Origin: Sipunculus nudus
Lineage: Eukaryota; Annelida; Sipuncula; Golfingiida; Sipunculidae
Direction of reading: 5' to 3'
NCBI GenBank assembly: GCA_026874595.1
Contig: CM049317.1
Span: forward strand, 18,433,882 to 18,497,881
DNA: 64,000 bases
Shown here piece by piece: positions 1 to 11,008 of the stretch; within the stretch, counting starts at the first letter, position 1; each line of letters opens with the position of its first letter. A model generated the notes under the pieces. That model was not told the origin of the DNA and did not search any database. It saw nothing but the letters and a program-made list of their open reading frames with translations. A program made the translations under genes and the position numbers.

Positions 1-1118
1 ACCTGTATCAAGGCCTAATGTTTTATATCTGGCTAAATGACAGTTCTACAATATAATTAAAACCCCTAGAGTTAGAACACTAAGGTCTCCAGAACTCCTC
101 TCTCTTTCTCTGTCTCTAAGTCCCCCCCCCCTCTTATTTAGAAACATTTCGAAAACCTGTTATTTAAATTACACTTTTATATGCAAAAATGACTAAGTAA
201 CATGAGTAATTATACATACAAAGCGGGAAAACCTTTCAGAATAAAATCATTCTGCTTTATCCATCCTCATTCAAGACAGTGTCAGTATGCCATGGTCCGA
301 ACTCTATAATATACCTAAACACCTCTTAAGATCTGAAGAGAAAACAAAACATGTCATATAAAACTTTTAGACAATGCATATTTCAAAAGTTAAAATTAAA
401 TAATTATTTACATAACTACATTTGAGATGCTATAATTAATTAATAACAATTACCTTACGGTGCCTTGATCATAAATAAATGAAATGAATATTGATAATCT
501 GAGACATATAGACGTTGTACATTGCACATTAATTATCACAATTGAAATTCGATCATTAGTCACATTTATGAACTATGGTATACTATAATTAAAAGAAAAT
601 AATAACCGTCTCATAAATCCATGATGTAAATATTTTCATCGGCTGAACATCGGTCACGTGAATATATAATTCACCAGGCAAATATATCGGTTTGTCGCGA
701 GAATGAAGAATATGGTTCTGTGCTCAATAGAGGAACTACGCATAGCAATGTGATAACACCGCCAACGGTCAATTACAATTGAAACGGGACCGAAAATATA
801 TTTAATTGAGCAAAATGGGTAATAGTGAACAAATACTGTGTGAACACATTCCATCCCTCTGTTTACACCTCGGACATATCTATTTACCTTTGTTTAATTA
901 GTTGTAGGAGGAGAATGTCGATCGAAAACCTTCTGCAGCCAATTATAAAGCTGTTTGAATGTGATAACAGTCCTCACGCAGTGGCTGTACGTTCAAGACC
1001 TTCCTCCGATATCGTTAACCTCTGCTTAGGCAAGAGGCACGATAAATGTCATCACCCTCCCCGCTAATAAGAGATTTATATACTGTAATTAAAATATATT
1101 TCAATAATAAGAATGCAC

Positions 1119-1176
<58 letters not shown>
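1119..1176. repeat. Compound microsatellite (TA)n(GA)n
   Basis: About 23 bases of TA followed by about 35 bases of GA with no interruptions. Confidence 0.95.
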
Positions 1177-1178
<2 letters not shown>

Positions 1179-1721
1179 AAGGAGATATTTCAATATTCCC
1201 ACAGGTTTACAACAACATTTTTTTTTTCAACCTTACCCGAACAGAATCATTTGATAAATTGATGCCACGATTTGAAGTCTTGTTTCAAATATGACTAGCA
1301 TCTCCCAGCATTGCTTTAGTTTTAATAAGTAGATTTCTGCTTCATAAGCTGGATGAAAGCTTATTTAATCATATGCCTATGTGACCTTTTACCGTTAACA
1401 GCTTAACTACGGATAAACAAGATTAATATCCAATCTATCATACGAGAAATCTCGCAAAACATGTCAAGATATCTAATAGCCTAATTTGTCAAATAACTGT
1501 GGCTGCAGGGCACGGAAAACCAGAAAACAAGCATTACTGAAATGCCATTGGCAAGTGATAAGAAGTTACATAGCCGGCTTCATCAGTTGTGACATCCCCG
1601 GTGCGTCTGCCTCTCGTCCCGTTATCATTAACGTTCTTTCATCATATTCATCCGGTCAGGTTGTTGTCTCCGAAACAAAAGATGAAAGGATAATACAATC
1701 ATTAAAATTTATTTTCAATTT

Positions 1722-1960
1722 GATGGCTAGAAATCTGCATTCTTTGGAATGCAAGCTTCCGCTGGTAGGGGTCCCTATTTTGAGATGCACCCAAAATCGT
1801 GTTTACATTCATTTATTCGGCCAATTTTCCCAGGTTCATTCGTGCATAAGTGACTGTGCATTTGTGAATATTCCTTTATAACATCCCTGACATCGGATTT
1901 ACGCCAAAATCTAATAGATTTTTCCATGGCCTTTTCCTGAAATGCACTGAAAATTATGTT
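1722..1960 (+). repeat. Dispersed repeat family R3, copy 1
   Basis: Shares GAAATCTGCATTC, GGAATGCAAGC-TCCGC, TTCATTCGTGCATAAGTGAC, CATTTGTGAATATTCC and a tail like CCTGAAATGC with copies near 36335, 49033, 52450 and 62628. Non-coding; origin (SINE or non-LTR tail) not determined. Confidence 0.75.
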
Positions 1961-2663
1961 GTGAACAAATAATCAAATGAACAAAAACAGACAAACATAC
2001 ACATAAACGGGGAAGAACGCTGACCCTCCTGGTTGAGGTAATTATTTAGAAATGCTCTTAATTTTCGGTTAATCTGCATCCTGCAGCATCATATGAGCGA
2101 CGTGTAACCAATAAAATATATAGGGAAGTCACGTTGTATTCTTTGAAAACAAGCTATTCGAATGACTGATGATGTAAAGCTATATAAAGAAATGATTAAC
2201 CAATGTGTAAAATGAACTACTTAAATAACTCATAAATAACTCACAAAAATATAGTTCTGTTACATAAAAATATCGTCTGCAAATTATCCTATACGATAGA
2301 GGATTTCATATCTTAAACGTTCATTAATATTATACATTTTCCATAATGGGCAATGATTATTTTAGTCAGCTAACCAGACTCGTTATCAGGGGCATTCCAC
2401 TCCGCCTCATTTAGTTATAAGATAAAAATACTTAATTCATAAATTATGAATCTAGGGGTAGTCTTTCCAAAACGAAGTGTTTTTAATATTATTAAATGGT
2501 CACTAAAATGAATCAAAGATTTTAACATAGTCATTCAAATTTTACTTCTTTGCAATTATTTTTGTTTTGAAATTGAGACATACTGGCTCATACCTAACTG
2601 GGAATACAGAGAGAAATCTGTCTCCCCTAAACCCGTTTGTCTATGTTATATAGCTAGATTTTA

Positions 2664-2860
2664 CAGGGGCGGATCCGGTATTTAGGAAAAGGAGGGGATA
2701 ACCAAGGAGGATAATTACTTAAAGAGAGGTCCCCAGGTCACGAACAGGAGACACCAGGTCGCACAAGTGGGTCTTAAACCCATAAAAAAGGTTACCGTTC
2801 CTGAATAAAGGGGAGGGACCCCCCCCCCCCCCCGAACCCCGGTCTGGCTTCTTATTAAAT
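2664..2860 (+). mobile_element. hAT-like non-autonomous element fragment
   Basis: Starts CAGGGGCGGATCCGG followed by TTTAGGAAAAGGAGGGG, matching the left end of the better-preserved copy at 40663-40847. The right end is obscured by a 15-base C run and is not defined. Confidence 0.5.
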
Positions 2861-3652
2861 GTATCAAATAGATTATTGTGTGTATATGACACGGCATATC
2901 ATAGTTTTAACTAAGAAAACCCGTGAATATAGACTAACATAGGTAAACACTTTTAATGTTTAATGCCTCATACCTTTTTGTCTGGTCATAAAAATGGAGC
3001 ATGTTGAAATATAGAATGGCTTTGGGGGTTCATCGGCCAGACGTTAGGCATGAAAACATAGATTTGGTAAATGTCAAGTGTTTTATTATTATAAATACCT
3101 TAATTTTAAAATGCGAAAACGTACAAAGAGGGAATCTAGAAATTATCCATCACACCATCTTTCTTTTAAGCAACAATGTGTACCGGTCATGCAGAGAGGA
3201 ACCATGTTTATCTATTGTATTCTTGCGCTAGAACACCTTAGGTATGTTATTTGAACATGTAGTGAGTGAAATTTTAATTTTTTAATCGGAAAACGTAATT
3301 TGAACATATCGTGAGGAAGTGTTTGTAATGTACACACGGCGGGAATGGAGTATTATGACAATAGTTACACTTCCTATTTCGGTGCATTTAAATTCTTAGA
3401 AAGGTTTGAAATACAGCATTTTAAGACATCAAAAGTGAATTATGAAATCTTTAACATTAAATGAAAATTTTAAGTTGGAACATACAGGTAAACCAATCAG
3501 AATGATTTTAATTTGTTTATTCCTATGCTGTCACAAACATGCAACAACTTGCAAATTACCTTATGATCTAAATAATTAACTTACGTAAACATAAATTAAA
3601 CAGAAAAATACGGAGTTATGTATTTTATAAAATTGGGACAGGGTGTCTGGCT

Positions 3653-3658
<6 letters not shown>

Positions 3659-3730
<72 letters not shown>
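3659..3730. repeat. Compound microsatellite (CT)n(AT)n
   Basis: About 30 bases of CT followed by about 42 bases of AT. Confidence 0.95.
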
Positions 3731-3733
<3 letters not shown>

Positions 3734-3774
3734 GTAATATGCAAAATACATGTTTTTCCTTCACTAAAAGTTGT

Positions 3775-4090
3775 GATTTTTAATATTCCTGAAAATTTCT
3801 TGAGCAGACAAAGGCGGCTAGTCATCGGAAGGTTTTATATATGGAAAGCTACTTTCAGATGGAAGTTATTATTGTTGATATATATACCCTTTTTCTCTTT
3901 ATAAAGCCAACTTCCGTAAAAATAACCGGAAAGGAACCGTCACTACTGTCGCTTATATATTAAACTGTGTAATTTTAACTTCATCTGTTTGGATAAGGTT
4001 TTTCTGATTATTGACGTAAAAAGTTCTTGTTGACGTCATCATGTGTAGAAAACTAGAATAATTTACTGTCCTTGGGACTCGAATTCCAAG
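3775..4090 (+). repeat. Segmental duplication unit B, copy 1
   Basis: A ~315-bp segment (TTTTAATATTCCTGAAAATT through GGACTCGAATTCC) repeated with few changes at 4281-4603. Its first ~95 bp recur at 6525-6625, where they run into exon 1. The segment lacks the ATGGCGG start codon seen at 6562 (it reads AAAGGCGG). Confidence 0.9.
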
Positions 4091-4280
4091 ACAGACTTAA
4101 TACAATGACAAGCTGTTATGGTTGTGCGTTACAGGAAGCGCTAAGGGGATTCTATAAACTATTATTCTAATTGTGCTACTGTTATGAAAATCACAAAACA
4201 AAAAAACAAATTGCATATAGCTCCATGTACGCCCAAGTGGTATACGGATTTTGTATAAAGAATCTAGTTATCAAGAGAAT
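4091..4280 (+). repeat. Segmental duplication unit A, copy 1
   Basis: About 190 bp (TACAATGACAAGCTGTTATG through GTTATCAAGAGAATGG) that recurs at 6329-6524 with a small insertion. In both places unit A is followed directly by unit B, so A+B was copied as one block. Confidence 0.9.
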
Positions 4281-4603
4281 GGATTTTTAATATTCCTAAA
4301 AATTTCCTGAGGAAACAATTGCGGCCAGTCATCGGAAGGTTTTATATATGGAAAGCTACTTTCATATGGAATTTATTATGCTCCCTGTTTGTTGATATCT
4401 ATACCTTTTTCTCTTTATAAAGCCAACTTCCGTAAAAATAACCGGAAAGGAACCGTCACTACTGTCGCTTATATATTAAACTGTGTAATTTTAACTTCAT
4501 CTGTTTGGATAAGGTTTTTCTGATTCTTGGCGTAAAAATTCTTGCTGACGTCCTCATGTGTAGAAAACTAGAATAATTTACTGTCCTTGGGACTCGAATT
4601 CCA
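4281..4603 (+). repeat. Segmental duplication unit B, copy 2
   Basis: Near-copy of 3775-4090, directly after unit A copy 1. At the position of the 6562 ATG it reads TTGCGGCC. It contains a short insertion (CTCCCTGTTTG) relative to copy 1. Confidence 0.9.
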
Positions 4604-5220
4604 ACTGTGTAATTGTAAACCTAATTCTTTCGGTCGGTAAACACTTTAATTTGCACTCAACCTAACAAACCGCGTGTGATATTCCAGAGCGCTGCGGGGC
4701 GTGTATTACCTGGCGACGAGGAACGAAAAGGAGTTTCGGGATGAGCGAGTGAGAAAGGGCGTATTTCTACTGTATCATCATCCACTGATCGCTAGCGAAA
4801 CCAGACAATAAGAATGTCACCAGCTATCGACTGTTGCAGTGCGCTCACGCTTGGAAGCTTTTAGATTGGCCGTTAGTGAGGCAGTTACTAGCCTGGACAT
4901 TTGGTCCTCTTAGACAAATCCCAGAAAGCACGGAATGTCTAAATCAGTACCAATTGGCCCCGATCGATGCCACGTCATTAAGGCCGTTTCGGGGATTAGA
5001 ACCTGCTGATAAAACAAACTTGCGTTTTATTTCTGAGATAAAAACACTTCTGGGAGTCATGTATTTACTGGGTGCCACCGTCAGTGTTAGTCTGTAACGT
5101 AGCTACCGCGGAATTCACTACTTGGTGACGTGTGGCTTCTCACAGGACCATAAGAGAGACGTCAGCTCTGCTTCAGTAGCCGTTGAATGCAATGAGATGC
5201 TGTAATTCACTAGTAAACAT
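4604..5220. other. Relatively GC-rich upstream stretch without an assignable gene
   Basis: Between 4680 and 5200 CpG dinucleotides are more frequent than in the surroundings (GAGCGCTGCGGGGCGTG, TGGCGACGAGGAACG). It could be a promoter-proximal or 5' leader region of the receptor gene, but I see no TATA box, initiator or splice pair that would prove it. An 87-codon frame at 4834-5097 resembles no known family. Confidence 0.35.
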
Positions 5221-5279
5221 TAGCGAACCCTACATTCGGAGATTGTGAAAAAAGGCCTATTTTGTAATTTAATGTATAA

Positions 5280-5860
5280 TAAACACATATAAGCTGAAAA
5301 AGGAGATATATCGTTCAATGGATACAGAAAATAGGCGTCTTTATCAACAAAGACGTCATGAGAAGTAATAGTTCCATAGAATACAGTTAAAAGAGATGTC
5401 TGATTCAAAGGTATCAAAAGATAAACATGCTTTTCAAAGGAAACGGTGAGAAATATATCTAATTCAAAAGAGAAGGCAAACATTAATTTCTAAAGAAAAT
5501 ACTGTAAAAGAGATACTTCAAAAGATGCTCTCATTGAAATATCTAGTTAAAAGAAACTGAAATAGAGATATCTAGCTCGAAAGCGACAGTAAGGGAGATT
5601 TCCGGTTGAAAGGACATTTTGCGATAGATACCTCGATCAAGGAACCTGCAAGAGAAATATCTAATAAAGCAGGTCAAACGAATTAATTAAAAGAGACAGA
5701 AAGGAAAACATCCAGACTAAAGTAAGAGGATAACAGACTAATAACTAGTCTAAAGAAGATAGTAAAAGAGACAACTTTTTGAAAAGAAATAGTAGAAGCA
5801 ATATCTGGTTAAAAGGAGATGAAAACGAGATAGGTGGTTCAAAAGAAATCTTATACAAAT
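5280..5860. repeat. Degenerate ~30-bp tandem array upstream of the gene
   Basis: Recurrent diverged units of the form AAAAGAGATATCTAGTTCAAAAGAAACAGT. The motifs GAGATATCTAG and TTCAAAAG recur about every 30 bp, roughly 15-18 times. No coding potential. Confidence 0.7.
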
Positions 5861-6328
5861 CGAGCATCACGGTGTGGGGCTACCTGGAAATATTGGTCAG
5901 CGCACGTCCGTGGCTCATCGTTTGGGAAAACTATCCATTTAAAGCAGGAGGTCGTTTTAGAATAATCAATGGAGGACAAAGTGCCTGAGACGGAGATGTG
6001 CACTGGACAATACTGATGGCGTGAAGCACGACGGCGTTTAAGATGGGACGGTGAACACAACAAGTACCGACAGAAACATAAAGCGGTAAGGCTACAGAGC
6101 TTGCCGGGACAAAATCAATACCTCCGTATCCACGCGCTAATTACAAAATGACAATCACCGTGGAGCTTTGGCTGTACGTTAGCTTCTTGAATGATGTACA
6201 AGGTTGGCAGTGAACAGCACCCTGACGCTGACACCGACCTGTGATGAGCTGTTATACAAGATTTATTGGACTGGCTCTACCATACATCATGTCAAAGAGC
6301 ATTCCACTGAGAGGCCCATAGCAATGAC

Positions 6329-6625
6329 AGACTCAATACAATGACAAGCTGTTATGGTTGAGCGTTACAGGAAGCGCTAAGGGGATTCTATAAACTGTTA
6401 TTCACCCACTAATTGTGCTACTGTTTTGAAAATCACAAAACAAAAAATAAATAAATTGCAGATAGCTCCATGTACGTCCAAGTGGTATACGGATTTTGTA
6501 AAAGAATCTAGTTATCAAGAGAACGGATTTTTAATATTCCTGAAAATTTCTTGATCAAACAATGGCGGCCAGTCATCGAAAGGTTTTATATATGGGAAGC
6601 TACTTTCAGATGGAAGTTATTATGA
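6329..6625 (+). repeat. Segmental duplication A+B, copy overlapping the receptor start codon
   Basis: Unit A (6329-6524) plus the first ~100 bp of unit B (6525-6625). Similarity to the upstream copies stops within a few bases of the ATG at 6622. The presumptive 5' leader, and possibly the first 20 codons if 6562 is used, therefore lie in duplicated DNA. Confidence 0.88.
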
Positions 6626-6907
6626 AGACAATATTAATAATTGCTGTGTCAGCAAAAATATGTCAGTCGCGTACATATCAGTTGGCCGTCATGGTTCCTT
6701 ACGATGGCCCGTACCCAATGGGCAAAACGACAATTGGTGCCATCCCTATAGCCATTGACAAAATAAACACGGACCCAGAGTTTACGTCTCTTCGTGCCTT
6801 AGGAAGAAACTTTACATTTCTGTGGTTGGACTCTCATGGACAGATTGGTACCTCGCTCAAAATGTTCGTCGATTACGGAATCCAGCACCAAATAGATGCA
6901 ATTATAG
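6622..6907 (+). CDS. Exon 1: signal peptide and start of ANF-receptor domain (residues 1-95 and part of 96)
   Basis: Encodes a short hydrophobic leader ([11 protein letters not shown], then KICQS) followed by the family's first beta strand and helix ([21 protein letters not shown]). The donor is G|GTGAGA, phase 1. I chose the ATG at 6622 because it sits directly before a normal signal peptide. In-frame ATGs at 6562, 6592 and 6610 would add 20, 10 or 4 residues, and 6562 has the better Kozak context (AACAATGG). The cysteine usual after the second strand is replaced here by the sequence LDSHGQIG (residues 69-76). Confidence 0.85.
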
Positions 6908-9900
6908 GTGAGAGCTTTTTTTTAAATTCAAAAACATACTGTTTACGAGCTATTCCCACATTTTTCTATATGACTGCCAAAAAATGTAATTTGTGTATTC
7001 CTCTTTCCACGTATTATGATTTGCTTATTTAGGACACGTCGTTCAGTTCATGTGTGTGTATTCTGTTAATGGATTTAGAATTCGTGACGCTTTGTAGGTT
7101 ACCCGGAAATACATTTACAGCGGTCTATGTGATAGAAAGAGAGTGAGAGAGACGGAGGGAGAGAGAGGATTGAGAATGAGGAGGACAGACAAATAGAAGG
7201 ACCAAATAAAAATGAAAAAAAAGCTTAGTTTATAAACATTACCTCTACCGATCCTGCTGCCATTGCTTTTACCGACTAGACGTTTTATTAACTAAGTAGA
7301 CAAAATAAATATTTACTTATAATGGTAGTTTCACGTGAGTGAATTTGTAAGAAATTCAGATGAAAGTTACATCTGCTCATGAAATTAGTTACTGAAATTT
7401 GTCATTTTTTAATTTTATTTCTGAATACTATATCTCCTCGAAAGTAGAATTATCAATATTTAGAGAAGTGGTGTAATATATAGTGTTTTAATTGGTACCC
7501 ATTTGCTATCACTTTTCTAACGAAAACGAATAACCTCAAGGAACTCTCCACATACCAAGAATGTAAAAAATACATGATACCTGATACATGATACGTGTTT
7601 TCTCCTTAAAATATGATGGTATCTACCACTATTTAGTTCTGCAAATGTTTGCTGAAAGGGGCCCAATCTACTATAAAGCATGTTGATTTAACACAAAAAT
7701 TTGCATCTTCCCTTTAAAATATATCTGTACCTGCCAAAATATTGCATTGAAACCGTTTGGTTACTCCGATAAACGAGTGTAAAAACAGTGGACCGGGCGC
7801 GATCGCAGGAGACAATATAAAAACAGTGCATGAGGCCGTGTGCAGCGCGGAGACACAACACGTGTCAATCAGGAGATGCCCAGAGTGACATGGCCCAAAA
7901 ATGTAATACATGTTCCCACTGGCTGAAACACCATGTGTTGCCCCTCTTAATCTGACCTCCGGTCATGCGGCCTTGTTATGGTAAACAAACATACGTAGAC
8001 TGTTTTTACCAACACGCAGAATCATAACAAGGTGTTAAACAGTCGTATGCGAGGAAAAAAGACTGTGCGCTGGGATAGTTAAGCTGGTTAACTTTGGTTT
8101 AAATCAAAACTGAACTGATAGTGTGAAAGAATAGGCATAATATTGCTCCTGATATTGTTCTTTAAACTTTATCACAAATGGAGATACACTAGCACAGGGC
8201 ACGGTTAGTGGCGTGAATCAAATAAATTGGGCGCATGTAGGCGTGCCGCGCAGCTTTACAAAATCTAGCTTCAAGCCGCTGTTTCTTCTGTGTTTCTTCT
8301 TTTTGCCTGTTTGGGAGTTGACGCTCAACATTCCGCCTCTGATAAGCAGAGTCATGTTATGGCAAACAGACACATGTGGATTGTGTTAACTAATATACAG
8401 AACCACAAGAAAGTATAGCATCCTTGTGCCTGGATGATTTTATTCAGGCACAATTAAATAAAAGTGTGAAATAATAGACATATTAATTACCTTTAATCAC
8501 TCCATAAATATATTGTCACTTACTCGCTCATCTGAATAAGTGCTATTCTAAAGCAATTATTAATTAACTCGCACAAGGAATAAGTATCTTATTTTTTTTA
8601 GATGGTGATGAAGAGGAAATGAAACATTTCGATCAATCCTTAATCGTGGAGCGTAGGGTGTTACGGTTAGGGTTCAATGAGTCGTAGCTGTGAGACTCAT
8701 CCGGGCAAAAACCTATGACCATGATATGTACCACAAAACGTGTGATGTCAAGTCTAATGAAATTCATGTCATCAGTCTTGTTGGGACGTCATCTTATCCT
8801 GAACTTAGACCCCTTGCAGAAGCGGATCCAGGGAATGGGTGCTTTTTAAAGGTTTCAGAACAATTTGAGGCCTGGAAACCCCCCCCCTTTCTTGACCTGC
8901 GGACCTTTTTTTTAAGGTTTTGTCATAAAAAATGGAAACTGACAATCTTAAGGAGCTGTGTTAAGACCAACATGACATATCGTTTTATATATTAAATATA
9001 TTTATATATAATTATACAAATATAGAGAACTCAAGTTTCGACAGACACTTTTAGGATTACGTATTCGTAAAATGTCTGACGAAACTTTATTCCTCTATAT
9101 TTGTATAATCATAAAGCTCTGGTGTAATACAATAGAACCCTCTTGTAGTTGTTTATTGCAGGAAACCTGTAGATTAATTTATATTTATTATGACCCCGGA
9201 CACCCTTTTAAAATCTACGGTGCCAATATGGACCCTGTCGAACCCTACATTTTGTTTCCAATCAAATTTTGTCGCCTGCAACCAGATGGGTGAAACTGTA
9301 ACTAGAACGCGGCTTCTGTGGCTCAGGGGTTAGAACGCAGGACTCAAAGCCGGGAGATCGTGAGTTCAAATCTCATCCGGGAAAGTGAGATTTAACGCCC
9401 CCCCCCCGCCCCAAGGGTGAGGTTTACTGGGGAGGTCTCCCAACGACCGTGTATCACTCACAAACTAGTGCGCCTTTGGGGGTTCCTCGGTGGAATGATG
9501 CACCAATGGGAACGATTACACACCGAGGTGCGGTAGTCAGTAGGCCTGGTTAACACTAGGACATAAAATGAGGAAACCTGTGACACTGTCACGTATTCCA
9601 CACCGAGGTGCGGTAGTCAGTAGGCCTGGTTAACACTAGGACATAAAATGAGGAAACCTGTGACACTGTCACGTATTCCAGAACCGGAATGGAATTTTGC
9701 AAATGTACATACACTCAGTTAAGCTAGCATTAAAAATATAGAAATAATAAAAATATATACCTCCAACAAAAATTATTAAAAAAATAGACTGTATCCAATT
9801 AAAAGCTGTCCTACGAACAGCATAGCAGTCATGTAAACGATTGCATAAAATACTATGCTCTATAGTATTAAAAGCAGCAGATAAGACTAACCTAGTACCA

Positions 9901-10950
9901 CAACAGTTCCATTAAAATTCCCTTTGAATGTCATTAAAACTGAAATACAGGTCCCTCTTGTGGTAAATTTAATGAAGAATTACATGATTAGTTGTTATTT
10001 CTATATAAGAGTAAGGGATCAAAAGTGGATTTAGAAAAAAAAGGATGAGTAGAATGCGAGCTGTCACAGCTGTTACTTCTTGGTCATATAATATGTGTGG
10101 GCCAGTGATGTTAGCCCAATTGTTTTGGAGACTCGGACTTATCTAGAACTCGGAGTTAAGTACTCCAAAAATCAGGCCGAGGCCATCTTGTGTCTAGTAA
10201 TTTTTTTTTCATACACTACATATACTTACTACTTACTTACTATATAAATATATATAGAGAGAGAGAGACAGAGAGAGAGCGAGAGAGCGAGAGAGAGAGA
10301 GAAAGACTTATATACATGTAGAACAACTAACAGAATGTTAAAAGGTAAGATATATATCTACCAACCGTCAGCTCTTACATGAAATCTAACATTCGATTAA
10401 AAAAATCCGTAAACTAATATAAAAAGAAATATGATAATCCATAAATTCCCCTTTTAAATTTCTTTTAACAATGAGATATGCATTAGACTCGGGTTCTAAA
10501 TGACTCAGATTCGAAGGGGGTGGACTTGGGCTCGAACTTTACGGACTTTAACTCGAGTGGTCTGGATTCGAACTTGCACTGGGACTCCGGGTGGTGTTGA
10601 CTGGACTTCACCACTGTAGTAGATTACCAAATGATTCGCCACAATACCCCTAAGTGTGCTCTATCCCTAAAATAAAATCTTCCATAAGCTATCACAATGA
10701 TAGACCCAGGTGATAGGCTTTTTGACGATATTTTTCAGTCTCCGTCAGAAGTCTGTCAGGGTTAACGTACCGTAAAGAACACAATGACATAAAATATGAA
10801 TGGCATAGAAAACAAGCGCACTAAATGGCATGCTGACAGGCAAAGTCTCAATTAACCTTTAAATAATTTGACACAAACAACTTTGACTCATATGTCAGTT
10901 AAGAAAATTACAACGTATTTCGTTACTGTCCTATTCCTACAAGCTAAACA

Positions 10951-11008
<58 letters not shown>

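Larger units (their letters stand above)
1..3774. other. Upstream non-coding region
   Basis: AT-rich sequence with no convincing exon. It contains a TA/GA microsatellite, one copy of a dispersed repeat (1722-1960), a hAT-like fragment (2664-2860) and a CT/AT microsatellite. All open frames here are short and lack family motifs or splice continuity. Confidence 0.7.

Noticed and set aside
1486-1881. 131-codon open frame
   Set aside because: Its 3' half is the R3 dispersed repeat, so the frame is fortuitous.
4834-5097. 87-codon open frame upstream of the gene
   Set aside because: No motif, signal peptide, splice partner or composition suggesting a real protein; it lies in a CpG-rich stretch that keeps frames open.
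9309-9385. tRNA gene
   Set aside because: Has A- and B-box-like sequences but no good acceptor or anticodon stems, and the same head recurs at two other sites; a SINE fits better.
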